Positions 50,101 to 63,975 of a stretch of 64,000 nucleotides of DNA are shown here, in pieces. The DNA is from Glandiceps talaboti (lineage: Eukaryota; Hemichordata; Enteropneusta; Spengelidae), in the NCBI RefSeq assembly GCF_964340395.1, contig NC_135557.1, positions 15,655,867-15,719,866 of the forward strand, in the 5' to 3' direction. The position numbers and the translations under genes are program-made. The notes under the pieces were generated by a model, which did not search any database, was not told where the DNA came from, and worked only from the letters and a program-made list of their open reading frames with translations. Every line of letters begins with the position of its first letter. The stretch's first letter is position 1.

Positions 50101-53100
50101 ATACTATATTCTGTACTATATATTATACTATACTATATTATACTATACTATACTATATTATGCTATACTATACTATACTAGACTATACTATACTATATAC
50201 TATACTATACTATACTATACTATACTATACTATACTATACTATACTATACTGTATTATGCTATACTATACTATATACTAGACTATGCTATATAATATATT
50301 CTTTACGATATACTATATACTATACACTAGACTGTGCTATATACTATATATTGTACTATATACTATACTATACTATAATATACTATACTACACTGCACTA
50401 TATACTAGACTATGTTATATACTATACTATATACTACACTATACTATACTATTCTATACTATATTATACTATATACTAGACTATGCTATATACTGTACTA
50501 TATACTTTACTATATACTTGTCTTTACTATATACTATACTATATACTATATACTAGACCATTCTATACTGTACTGTACTATATACTATACTATACTATAC
50601 TATTCTATACTATACTATACTATACTAAATACTAGACTACACTATATACTATACTATGCTCTATACTATGTACCATACTATACTATACTATACTAAGCTA
50701 TATACTGTACTATATAGTATACTATGCTATATCATACTATACTATACTATACTCTACTATACTATGCTATTCTATACTATACTTTACTATATACTATACT
50801 ATACTATATACTATACATTGTACTATACTATACTATACTGTACTGTACTGTACTGTACTGTACTATACTATACTATACTATATAGTATAGTATACAATAC
50901 TGTACTATACTATATACTAGACTATACTATATTCTGTACTATACATTATACTATACTATATTATACTATACTATGCTATACTATATTATGCTATACTATA
51001 CTATACTATACTAGACTATACTATATACTATACTAAACTATACTGTACTATATACTAGACTATGCTATATAAAATATTATGTACTATATACTATACTATA
51101 CTATACTATACTGTACTATGCTATACTATACTATATACTAGACTATGCTATATAATATATTATGTACTATATACTATACTATTCTGTACTGTACTGTACT
51201 CTACTGTACTATACTATATTATACTGTACTATACTATACTATACTATACTATACTATACTATATAGTATAGTATACAATACTGTATTATACTATATACTA
51301 GACTATACTATATTCTGTACTATATATTATACTATTCTATATTATACTATACTATGCTATACTATATTATGCTATGCTATACTATACTAGACTATACTAT
51401 ATTATGCTATACTATACTATACTATACTAGACTATACTATATACTATATACTATATTATACTATACTATGCTATACTATATTATGCTATACTATACTATA
51501 CTATACTAGACTATACTATATACTATACTAAACTATACTGTACTATATACTAGACTATGCTATATAAAATATTATGTACTATATACTATACTATACTATA
51601 CTATACTATACTGTGCTATGCTATACTATACTATACTATACTATACTATATAGTATAGTATACAATACTGTATTATACTATATACTAGACTATACTATAT
51701 TCTGTACTATATATTATACTATTCTATATTATACTATACTATGCTATACTATATTATGCTATGCTATACTATACTAGACTATACTATATTATGCTATACT
51801 ATACTATACTATACTAGACTATACTATATACTATATACTATATTATACTATACTATGCTATACTATATTATGCTATACTATACTATACTATACTAGACTA
51901 TACTATATACTATACTAAACTATACTGTACTATATACTAGACTATGCTATATAAAATATTATGTACTATATACTATACTATACTATACTATACTATACTG
52001 TGCTATGCTATACTATACTATATACTAGACTATGCTATATAATATATTATGTACTATATACTATACTATTCTGTACTGTACTGTACTCTACTGTACTATA
52101 CTATATTATACTGTACTATACTATACTATACTATACTATACTATATAGTATAGTATACAATACTGTATTATACTATATACTAGACTATACTATATTCTGT
52201 ACTATATATTATACTATTCTATATTATACTATACTATGCTATACTATATTATGCTATGCTATACTATACTAGACTATACTATACTATATACTATACTATA
52301 CTATACTGCACTATATACTAGACTATGATATATAATATATTCTGTACTATATACTATACTATACTATACTATACTGCACTATATACTAGACTATGCTATA
52401 TACTGGACTATATACTACACTATACTATACTATTCTATACTATATTATACTATATACTAGACTATGCTGTATACTGTACTATATATACTATACTATATAC
52501 TGTACTATATACTTGTCTTTACTATATACTATATACTAAACTATATACTATATACTAGACTATTCTATACGATACTGTACTATATACTATAGTATAGTAT
52601 ACTATACTATACTATACTATACTATACAATACTATATACTAGACTACACTATATACTATACTATGCTCTATACTATGTACCATACTATACTATACTAAAC
52701 TATATACTGTACTATATAGTATACTATGCTATATCATACTATACTATACTATACTCTACTATACTATACTATACTTTACTATATACTATACTATACTATA
52801 TACTATACTATACTAGACTATACTATATACTAGACTATGCTGTATACTGTACTATATATACTATACTTTATACTGTACTATATACTTGTCTTTACTATAT
52901 ACTATATACTATACTATACTATATACTAGACTAGACTATACTATACTATACTGTACTATATACTATACTATACTATACTATACTATACTATACTATATAC
53001 TAGACTCAGTATATACTATACTATGCTCTATACTATGTACCATACTATACTATAGTATACTAAGCTATATACTAGACTATGCTGTATACTGTATACTGTA

Positions 53101-54330
53101 CTATATATTATACTATACTATATACTATAAACTATATTATACTATACACTATACTATACAATGCTATATACTAGACTATGTTATATACTATATTCTGTAC
53201 TATATACTATACTATACTGTATTGTACTATACTATATACTATACTATACTATATACTAGACTACATTATATACTATACTATGCTATATACCATATACTAT
53301 ACATTGTACTATAATATACTATACTGTACTGTACTCTACTGTACTATACTATACTATATTATACTGTACTATACTATACTAGACTAGACTATACTATATA
53401 GTATAGTATACAATACTATACTGTATTATACTATACTATACTAGACTATACTATATTCTGTACTATATATTATACTATACTATATTATACTATACTATGC
53501 TATACTATATTATGCTATACTATACTATACTATATACTATATACTATACAATACTGTACTATACTATATACTAGACTATACTATATTCTGTACTATATAT
53601 TATACTATACTATATTATACTATACTATGCTATAATATATTATGCTATACTATACTATACTATACTATATACTATACTATACTATACTATACTGCACTAT
53701 ATACTAGACTATGCTATATAATATATTCTGTACTATATACTATACTATACTATACTATACTATACTATACTATACTATACTATACTATACTATACTGCAC
53801 TATACTGCACTATATACTAGACTATGCTATATCCTGTACTTTATACTATACTATACTATACTATTCTATACTATATTATACTATATACTAGACTATGCTA
53901 CATACTGTACTATATACTGTACTATATACTTGTCTTTACTATATACTATACTATATACTATATTCTAGACTATTCTATACTATACTGTACTATATACTAT
54001 ACTATACTATACTATACTATACTATACTATACTATACTATACTATACTATACTATATACTAGACTACACTATACACTATACTATGCTCTAATGTACCATA
54101 CTATACTATACTATACTATACTAAACTATATACTGTACTATATAGTATACTATACTATATCATACTATACTATACTATACTCTACTATACCATACTATAC
54201 TATACTATACTTTACTATATACTATACTATACTATACTATATACTATACTATACTATAATATAATATATACTAGACTGTGCTATATACTATATATTGTAC
54301 TATATACTATACCATACTATATTATAATAT
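47196..54330. repeat. (ACTAT)n pentamer array, right part
   Basis: AGTAT orientation to about 47720, then ACTAT with few reversals to 54330. Recurring longer motifs are tatactagactatgctatat, gtactatatact and tatagtatagtatacaatac. A nearly identical segment of several hundred bp recurs at a spacing of 387 bp (landmark tataaaatattatg at 51566 and 51953, and earlier at 51071). No protein is encoded despite many long open frames. Confidence 0.97.
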
Positions 54331-54629
54331 TATCTCGTTTTATTTCCGCTAGATTTTTAAAATTCGGAATGCTGCAATTGAGTGTTGACCTATTTGTCTT
54401 TTAAGTTTATGTTTCGCTTCTGTGCTATGATTGGTCTTTTTGGATATAATTGATTTCATATCTCATTGTCTGCTATTACGTCCCAGTGTTTAGTTATTGC
54501 ATCTCGTAGATGAGATCCGTTAATATAGAGACTGTATGTTGTGTTGAAGACCAATGGGATCTCATTTGTGGGTGTCCAGCGAGATATGTCTCACACTTGC
54601 ACAAAGTGTATCATCACATGGCATCAGAA

Positions 54630-55372
54630 GCTACTGTATGTAGTTCCTGAAAATTGGATACTAGTCACTTTACATGTGGTATGTACACACATACTTTGCA
54701 GTCTGGCGCAATGCAGTCAGTTGTCGAAGCACTTGACTCGCCAGTTACACAAACAATCGACTATAGCATTCCAAAACCACCACCTGTGCATCTCCTAAAA
54801 CTATTATGTGATTCTCACGAAAAACACATTTAAATTTAAAGGAGAATTCTACACACAAACATGCATGTGCATTGGCTCTTGGGCATCACCCGAAATAGCC
54901 GACATTCCATGAACTGGAAAGTCGCATTATTGAAATCTACACGGATAAAATATCACTCTGGACACATTTCAGGGGTGGCGTTTTCATGATATTTTGTGGC
55001 ACCCAAGTTGAACTAAATAATCTGAGTGAAAAAATAAACCAAATACATCCAACTTTCAAATTTTCGTTGGAAAGCTCAGATACGGAAGTAACATATCACA
55101 ATCCACAAATGTCAACGGCACCAATAACGCAAAGTATTGGATATCAAAACTCATTCCAATATTTACACAGGTAATACTGCCGCCCGAACTCAGTCTTCAA
55201 AGGCAAACGACCAGATACATACGAACATGTAGTAACGGCAAACGATCAGATACATACGAACATGTAGTAACGAAAAAGAATTTCAAAAGAAAATTAAATT
55301 CTTCACCTGGAAACTGGCGAAAAGAGGCTATAATGAAACAGAAATAAATACTAGTAACCTGAGTCCACTATC
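54630..55372 (+). mobile_element. Decayed Penelope-like reverse-transcriptase fragment
   Basis: In shifting frames the + strand reads VPENWILVTL (54637-54672), SVVEALDS and IPKPPPVHLLKLL (near 54720-54800), KNTFKFKGEFYTQT and SWASPEIADI (near 54825-54905), FMIFCGTQVELNNLSEKINQ with IHPTFKFSLESSDTEVTY (54983-55100), and LAKRGYNETEIN (near 55310-55350). This is the motif order of Penelope-like element reverse transcriptases (TLDV, SPEIADI, YRDD, IHPT.KF). The motif A aspartate is histidine (54673-54675) and the catalytic DD is GG (54974-54979). Stops and frameshifts are present. The fragment sits between two pentamer arrays. Confidence 0.8.
55203..55272 (+). repeat. Short tandem duplication, ~35 bp x 2, inside the Penelope fossil
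   Basis: ggcaaacga.cagatacatac followed by gaacatgtagtaac occurs twice in a row with one mismatch, extending the decayed reverse-transcriptase sequence. Confidence 0.85.
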
Positions 55373-55440
55373 ATAATACTGGCATCTCTATTTGATGAAC
55401 AATACAAGTAAACTCTGGGCAAACAAATACGGAAATACAA

Positions 55441-55957
55441 CACTCCTCAATACTATACTACACTACACTACAATACACTACACTACACTATAATGCAGTA
55501 TAGTATATAGTATAGTATAGTATAGTATAGTATAGTATAGTATAGTATAGTATAGTATAGTATAGTATAGTATAGTATAGTATAGTATAGTATAGTATAG
55601 TATAGTATAGTATAGTAAAGTATAGTATAGCAATGTATAGTATAGTATAGTATAGTATAGTATAGTATAGTATAGTATAGTATAGTATAGTATAGTATAG
55701 TATAGTATAGTATAGTATAGTATACTAGTAGTATAGTATAGTATAGTATAGTATAGTAAAGTATAGTATAGTATTGTATAGTATAGTATAGTATAGTATA
55801 GTATAGTATAGTATAGTATAGTATAGTATAGTATAGTATAGTATAGTATAGTATAGTATAGTAAAGTATAGTATAGTATAGTATAGTATAGTATAGTATA
55901 GTATAGTATAGTATAGTATAGTATAGTATAGTATAGTATAGTATAGTATAGTATAGG
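55441..55957. repeat. Highly pure (AGTAT)n array
   Basis: After a short (ACACT/ACTAC) stretch at 55450-55490, (TATAG)n runs almost perfectly from 55499 to 55955, with only a few single-base variants. It is far purer than the 44-54 kb array. Confidence 0.98.
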
Positions 55958-56057
55958 AGACCGATTTTTGAATTAGAAGACCGACACTTGAATTAGAAGA
56001 CCAACACTTGAATTAGAAGACCGACACTTGAACTAGAAGACCAATTTTTGAATTAGA
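55958..56057 (+). repeat. 20-bp direct repeat, exactly five copies
   Basis: Unit agaccgacacttgaattaga repeated five times without length change. The first and last copies share a variant (attttt in place of acact). It abuts the pentamer array. Confidence 0.95.
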
Positions 56058-56100
56058 AAAATACGATCGGGTCGACAAAAACTCACTGACCTCCCCCCTT

Positions 56101-57035
56101 TGACCTCTGGCGCTGAGGGAGTCCTTGGGGGTTGTCGTCCTGACAGATCGGGAGGTTTTTTGTTTCTATTAAGGCAACTTTTAGGTTATTCATAACCTTT
56201 GAGGTAATATTTCCCAGCTTTGAAAAGCTAACGTAAATGTAAGTTTTAAATGAGTTTCCCATGTCACATAAAAATGGGCCCGTAAAATTGGTACAGGGAC
56301 ATTATTAATATTGCATGTATAGTATAGTCACCGGTATGTCAGAGAACTTTAGGTGGTCATACCTAGGGTATAACAGAAACTGGAATCTGATGAGATGTGG
56401 TGATTTGTAGTGTCAATAACATGACGAGTAGAACAATTTAGATTAATTTCATTTATAAACTATCTATGAAAATTGCCATTACGAAACCTTCAAGTTTGCC
56501 CCAAACTGCAATATAAGTAAAGCATTGATTGTGAAACAGCCAAGCATTTACATAACATGTTCTGTAACTAGTGTGGTAGCTAGGTAATACATGTATATGT
56601 ATATGTATAGTTATGTTTGAAGTTATAAGTAATATTAAAGAATTCATGTAAGAAACAGGGACAAGAACAAATATTGACATGTACCACATTTCAGACAAGG
56701 CTATATGCCATTGTAGAAAGGATTTTTTTCTTCAATCACAATTTAAAACACAATGACCACACAAAAACACAATAAAACACAATATCCACCTAAAGTTCTC
56801 TAACATACCGGTGACTTTATTATACATATATTAATGCCCCTATACTAATGTTACATGTCTATTTTATGTGATATAGGAAACTCATTTAAAACGTACATTT
56901 ACGTTAGCTTTTCGAAGCTTGGAAATATTACCTCAAAGGTTATGAATAACCTAAACATTGCCTTAGTATCTCAAGCAAAAAACTCCATATCTGCCAGGGG
57001 GAAAACCCCAAGGACTTCCTCACCCCCAGAGGTCA
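56101..57035. repeat. Large inverted repeat: ~256-bp arms, ~430-bp spacer
   Basis: Left arm 56101-56356 and right arm 56786-57035 are reverse complements at roughly 85-95 percent, for example ttattcataacctttgaggt, aaaagctaacgtaaatgta and accggtatgt.agagaacttt. The spacer has no recognised gene. This is the structure of a long foldback or inverted-repeat transposon. Confidence 0.85.
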
Positions 57036-57359
57036 CTCATGCATTCAACCAACAATCAGATGCACCAACAACCTTTTTACTGTCATAATGGTATTAAACT
57101 TTTCTTAAATATTTTCACCCTATTCTAATTTGAGATGATATTGTCTTTTCTAGATGTGAAATGTTTGCCAAGATAGTCTAAAATTGCCTTAATCTCCAAA
57201 TCTCCCCTACCAATGATACTACCATTAGATGTGCTGACCTTTACTACATGTATATAATGATGCCATTTAACTTTTTAAGAACATATTTCAACCCTTAGTG
57301 TAAGTTATAAAGAATAGTTTCTGATACTTGCTGTCTTGTAAAGCATGGATTAAGTTATT

Positions 57360-57998
57360 GCTTGAAGGGTCTAAATAGTGTAAATATTGGCTATAAGAGT
57401 AAAATTCCTCCAGGGCTTCTAGAGGGAGACCCCCTCAGACCCCCCCCCCCCCGCATGAGGTGGACATATCCCAGTCTCAAGCTCTTCCGCTCTTACTGTC
57501 AAGATGCTATCAAAGTATATTTCAAAAGTATTTCAACCCTATGTAGTTGTTTTTTTACATGTTGGTGTTGTCTTGTAAGGCTTGGAAATTATTGTCTGAA
57601 AGGGTCTGAATAGTCTCAAAATTGAGGGAAAAAACCTCCAGGGGTTCTAGGGGGAGACCCCCTTGGAACCTTCCTCCCCCCCCCCATGAGGTGTACACAT
57701 CCCAGTCTCAAGATCTCCCCCTACCTCTTACTGTCAAGATCCTATATTTCAAAAATATTTCAACCTTATGTAGTTGCTTTTTACATGTTGGTGCTGTCTT
57801 GTAAAGCTTGGAAATGATTTTCTAAAAATGTCTGAATAGTCTCAATATTGACTTTTCAGAGTTAAAAACCTCCTGGGCTTCTAGGGGGAGACCCCCTAGG
57901 ACCCCCCATGACAGCTGTACATATTCCCTTCTCAAAGCTTTCCCCCTACCTTTCACTGTCAAGATGCTATTAAACTCCTTTTCAAATATATTTACCCT
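57360..57998 (+). repeat. ~230-bp tandem repeat, about three copies
   Basis: gggagaccccct recurs at 57424, 57652 and 57886. Each unit also has tgaagggtctgaatagt, ctccaggg.ttctag, cccagtctcaagct and actgtcaagatgctat. More decayed related sequence extends left to about 57070. Each unit has a C run. Confidence 0.85.
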
Positions 57999-57999
57999 G

Positions 58000-60540
58000 G
58001 GTAGTCAATAATTATAATTATGATAGTGCTATATAAAAACCCGGGATCTTATAAAGTAGATGCAAGACAGTCAAGCAGTCCACACTGAGTCACGATCAAA
58101 AAATACCTGTCACTCATGCGAATATCATATATGGGGGGGGGGGTCATCATGTTTTAGAATTAAGTGATAGGGGGGTCAGCCTGTTTTGGGTTTTACAGAT
58201 AGGGGGGGTCAGTGACTTTTTGTCGGCCCGATTTAAGAATCCACCGCCCCCCCCCCCCCCAGGCTGGAGAAACTGACCGGTCCCTAAGAAAAGCTGAGAA
58301 GGGCTTGTTTCTAGGAATCCAATGAAAAGATGATTGAAAGGAGGAAAAGGAGAGGCAAAGAAACATGAATTCAAAGATGATTTTTTATTTATATACTTTT
58401 TTAAATCGACCGACCGACCAAAATTTTCCATGGAAAAAAACAAAAACATTTTTAAACATTAGGATCACCCCTACACACCAACCTTGGTGACACCAGGTCG
58501 AATAAATAATAGTGGGTGTCTTTGCGATTTCTTAGCTTTATAATGTTATTCATGTTTTTATCAGATAACATCTCTAGTTGATAAAGTTTTAAATCAAATC
58601 TATCGTCTTCTCTGTCTCTTTGTAGCTTACCAACTTTGAATTAATTAGTGCACAGCTAATATCCTTGATCAAACTGGTAGGCTATTTGGCAAATTACTAG
58701 TAACATATTTCCATAACCAGTGTAAATATCTACTAACTGACAAATGGTAATACACCAACCGTTAGTCGGATTGGTAGATGTCAGTTAGTGAACTATAAGA
58801 CTTTTTAAGCTAACGTGAATGTTGGTGGCGCTATACTACTGAGAACGCATGAACGTACGTATAAAACATCTTGGTAATATAATTTTGTGTACAATGTATC
58901 TGGATGCGTAATTACCAAGTTGCGGCAAACATTAAACGCAAGACGCACATAAAGACCACCATTCAAATAAACAATAAACAGAGGATACATTGCATTTATT
59001 AATCAAACGTTAATACATGTCAACACAATATACTAGGAAATTCCCTTTCCCTGTCTATCTTTCTGTGTAAAGACTTTTTAAGTTTTACTGTTCGTCACCG
59101 TGGTCTCTGCATGGACGTACGAGTGGGGTGGGGTGCACGGGGGTGGGGTGGCACAAACAATAATTACGTAATCAAACGCTATATACATAATATATAACTG
59201 TCAGTCAGTCGACGTAGGAAGATTACGCAGTGGGGTTTGACCTTTACTTGCACACGACAGCGCATGACAGAACTGGTAACGCTCATGACTGTACCAGACA
59301 CAGGAGTTGCTAATGATACTCGCAACGCATAGATCTGGTACTCGAGTAGTACATGTCTGTTGTATTAAGCAAGGATATACTAGTAACTCCTCCGTGTAAG
59401 CCATGTATTAGCCCTGCGCATGCGTAAGTGAGTATTTCCTCTTTCCCTAGTATTATATACTTAGTGTAAGCGAGCTATTCATACTGTGTTAGTGGGTATT
59501 ATTCATCCGGTGTAATTATGAGGCACCCTTCCTTCAACTGTATATCATGTATTAGCTCTCTGCTAGCGAGGTGTTCAACCTGTGCAAGCGAAGTATAACC
59601 ATGGGGTAAGAGAGGTGATTTCACACGTGTTACAGAGGTATGCCCCTTTTGAAGAACACTAGTCCTAAAACACATGCACATGAACAGAACTGAGTAAGGA
59701 ATATTACAATATTCACTCAGTGAATCAAACATTTCGAAACGTGTATACAGTACAGATGAGGTAACGTTGGCCTTCAGGTCAGGGGACATGACTTCGTTTT
59801 ACACACACTTTGTCGTCATCTTCAAAACCCAATATAATAGACAATAATTACGTCATTCAGAGTTGCCATGCACATTCGAGATGTAGAAACTACTCTCGTT
59901 TTTATCAGTAGGAAAGTAAACAATTCAAGCCATTAAAACGATAAAAAGTCCACTTGCAATAGTTTCAGTAGGAGCTGTTTCTACAGCAATGTAAAAGAAC
60001 AGCCATGATTTATCACTTTTCAATGTGATTACGTAAATGATTCTGCTGTGTGTGGCCATGGCGTATCTGTTATTGTTAGTCTGGAGTTGACATGTGTCTA
60101 TCTTTAGGCGAAAAAGATCACGACCCATGAATGAAACGATCCCCGTTTGTACTGTAAAAATTCTTTTGATTTGTGCGAATAGTAAATACAAAGAATTTGG
60201 CGAGTAGAGACAGAATATGTAACCAAACAATCTAAATCTACATATTTCTGCATGCGATGTTGTGGATTGAATTTATAAATTTTGACATCAACAAATTTGT
60301 CCAGAATACTGTTTATAATCACCATGGTAGCCAATGACTCGGTTGAAATAAGAAGATAATTATTGTTAAATTATTCCAGTAACCAGAGATGCTGTTCTGT
60401 GCCATATTGTAACAGCTGCGAAAGGTGATAGATGTATCCACTCATAAGATCCGTAAATCACATTGGCAAATGTGCACCACAACGGATTGTATTTACTGTC
60501 GAGTAGAGTTTCGCTGAATATTCAGGTCGACAGCCGAACT
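58000..60540. other. Unassigned DNA with G/C runs and a degenerate ~22-bp repeat
   Basis: There is a G run at 58133-58142 and a C run near 58246-58260. A block at 58195-58243 is the reverse complement of 56062-56095 (gtcagtgactttttgtcggc). A degenerate ~22-bp repetition of gtgtaagcgagctattca type spans about 59390-59650. An NRF1-like TGCGCATGCG lies at 59415-59424. No gene was recognised. Confidence 0.45.
59415..59426. promoter_or_regulatory. NRF1-like site
   Basis: TGCGCATGCGTA matches 11 of 12 positions of the NRF1 consensus. The surrounding 59.1-59.8 kb has more CpG than the window average, but no transcript start is visible. Confidence 0.25.
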
Positions 60541-60556
60541 TTCTCGATCAATCAAT

Positions 60557-60905
<349 letters not shown>

Positions 60906-63860
60906 GAGTTACCTTTCACATAATTTAATATGTAAGTATATTTACTGTGAAAAGCTACAGCCACGATTTAAAATTTGGTACATATATGCAAATGAACTCC
61001 ATCATGTAAATTATCATCTATCCATACGTATGCAGATTCATGCGATGAAAGAAGCTTATATGGTAGATTATGAATATGCATTGTTGAATAAGTAACAAAT
61101 ACAGAGTGTCAATGCTACAAAAATAACACAGTTGTTGATCTTAACACGACCACTTTCTTTATTTACTATAAAAAAGTACATAATACAAGATAACCATGGT
61201 AACCAAGGTGCGACAAATCCCCATACAATGGTTGAATATCCCATAACATTGAAAAAACAGGCAACTTGCCTGTAAAGACTGAGGAAAATACAGACTGGTA
61301 TAGTACAAAATACAGCAAAATGTCATATTCTATATATATTAACAGTTAAAGGAAATATAGATTGTATAGAGCCTTAGTCTTAAAGTTTATCACAAAAACG
61401 ACGATTAAAAATAAGTAGATAACATCCCTTGGTGAGAATACATCAGGTGGTCTTTTCAAAACATTGTACATTTTGGACGACCAGGAAATAAGGTTTAACA
61501 TGACATGAAGTCGGCCTTGAAATTAATTGTTCACTTTTACTTTTCAAGTCGGCCATGAAATAAATTGTTCACTTTTACTTTTTGTTCAAGAAAACTCAAA
61601 CCCCTTCTCAGTTCAAATCAAGAGAAAAAATGTGGGGTCACCATACAGATGATTTAACTAGAGCCCAAAACGATGTCACGATTAAGGCATTTGAGAATTC
61701 AATATGGCCGCCGATTACTTTTTTTTAACTCTATGAGTAAGTGAAAGATTGTCGATTTCTTTGCAAACAATACGATGAAACACAAATTCCTTATATTATT
61801 TTAAAAGTACGAGAGGCAAGTTTTCACATGGCAAAGTTTGGAAGACATTTCATTTTCAGAGAAATGTGTCCCTCAGGCGCACTCTGCTTTAAAGTAAGTC
61901 ATACTGGAATTTAAAAAAACGCCAAAGCTAGAACCGTATGGAGATGTTACACATGTTTAGTTCACGTATTTGTCGATAAAAAGGAGATAAGCCACTTACA
62001 CTTTTGAAAGTACTTGTAGGCCAAAACAAAACTCCTCTAAACGTATATCAATTTGATTTCCAGTTTGTGACATGCTGACCCCTCTTATTTTCCTAATTTG
62101 AACCAAGAATGGGAAAAAAGTTGTAAAAGTTTATTTCCTGGTTGCAACTAAATATTTTAACAAATTAACTAATAAACAAACAAGCTAAACAACCGAATCT
62201 ATTCCCTGCATCTTCACAATAAAGTGTGCTTTGAAATGTACATTCGCGTTTTGAAACGCACAGATTTCAAAAAATTAGCATCTTTACTTAATGAGAGTAT
62301 CATATATTTCATAAATAATACAAATGGTTATTTGATATAATGATAAAATGTAAAACACACAAATATTTTTTTACATATCAATACCTTAAATTACATACCA
62401 GTGTATCACAAAAATCTTTCTTATAATTAACAGAAACTCTTCCCCGTCATAGTGTTAACTTTTTCAAAGTCATTAACATTAATTTGTAAGTCGCTGTTGT
62501 CCCCCCCCCTTATATATATATCAAGCATTCTCAATATAAATATCAAGTCCATTCCTGCCACAAAATTTGGTTCAAAGTATCTAAGTATCTGAAAAATACA
62601 TATGGCGATTAAAAACCATCTATATTAAGATTACACATCTTAGCCTTATCCATTATCTTACATTGACGACGTTCGGAATGTCAAACTCTTTGAGTAAATA
62701 AACCTCTTACCATCAAACGCATACCCTTTCATATTATGATACTGCATTTAATTCTTAAAACCCTTCTGTATAATTTCAAAATTGTCGTATCCTTAATTGA
62801 TGGGTAGATTTTGAAACCTGTACTTGTTGCAAAACTTTTTTTATTTAACTGTTTTGTAAGGTACATTAACTTACTCGTAATATCACACAACATTGCATGA
62901 CCCGTGGGTAAACTTATTTTTGTAGCTAAATATAAATAAAAAAACACCGCCCTCAAAGGCGACCACTCTTTCCAACTGCTTATCGATATATCGACCATTG
63001 ATTAGCATGCACAATGTCTAATTTTTGTTTTTTAAATATTTTCAGTGAATATTGTGGTTATTGATTGATCGAAAAATTATACCCCAATTACAAACTAGTA
63101 GAGCTTCAACATGATGACAAATTCAAAACCGAGCTTTCGCTCAAGATTTAAACTTGCCACTGTGCTACCCACAGATAATGTTGATCACTAATTAACATAT
63201 AAATTACTGTCTTTTTGTAAGTAGCTGACCAATTTTTAGTGAATATGTCTTTAGTTATACTTTTATGAAAAACTGTCCCAGTTGCAGGTAGTGTATGTTT
63301 AACAAAAAAGTTTGCTCAGTATAATAATCACTGGTCCATGTATTATATATAATTTGCTAAATTTGAGTTTCTGACTTTGTTATATGTTCAAAGTTGATTA
63401 AAATAAATATACACGTTTTAGTACTCTGAAGAGCGGATATCGTATCGGTTAAACTTGTTTTCACTGTTCAAACACAAATTGCAGTCTCTTCCCACCAATG
63501 CATCAAGTATAGACGTTAACCTCAAACTACTCTTACATATGGGCCGTTATTCTTTGAAGTTATAAACACATCAACTGTTTGTCAAAGTTAAATGAACTTT
63601 TCTTGAAAGAACCCAAAGGTATAAAAAAAATTCTCATTTTGTCTTCTTAATCCATACGGAATCCAAATTCCTTCATTATTTATACCATACTCAAGCCAAG
63701 CTATTGTCTTTGAACAGAAAATATGGATTATACCCTGGTCGTTTTAGGTCACCGCAACCCGTGTCTCTGTCACTGGTTTGTTTGCGGTGCTCGAAACCTT
63801 AGTCAAATCGCCATTACCTTCCCCGGTTTTTCATTAAAGTTTTATCATATTCCCAATATT
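60906..63860. other. Unassigned AT-rich DNA, possibly a 3' UTR of a gene beyond the right edge
   Basis: No exon was recognised. A minus-strand AAATAAA at 61164-61158, followed by GT-rich sequence (agtggtcgtg), has the form of a poly(A) site, so a long minus-strand 3' UTR could begin here. A short direct repeat (aagtcggcc.tgaaat.aattg) lies at 61509-61567. (TA)n occurs near 62511-62520. Confidence 0.3.
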
Positions 63861-63861
63861 G

Positions 63862-63975
63862 TTTTTCATTCTACTGGAAAATATTCGGGACCTAAGGTGT
63901 TGTCACCACTCGCCTAGCGACTCCGAATGGCAAGGCCCCTTAGGTCTCTCCTATTCTCTTCTGCTGAACGAAGAA
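63862..63975. repeat. Foldback element related to 753-850
   Basis: The arms carry CCTAAGG and CCTTAGG cores, with ends that pair tttcattctactgg with ctgctgaacgaagaa. The same end sequence (cgaagaa) and core are found in the 753-850 copy. Confidence 0.5.

Noticed and set aside
44345-54330. Dozens of Tyr/Leu/Ile-rich open frames of 60-170 codons
   Set aside because: They are translations of the ACTAT pentamer, which lacks stops in several frames; no conserved domain or start context.
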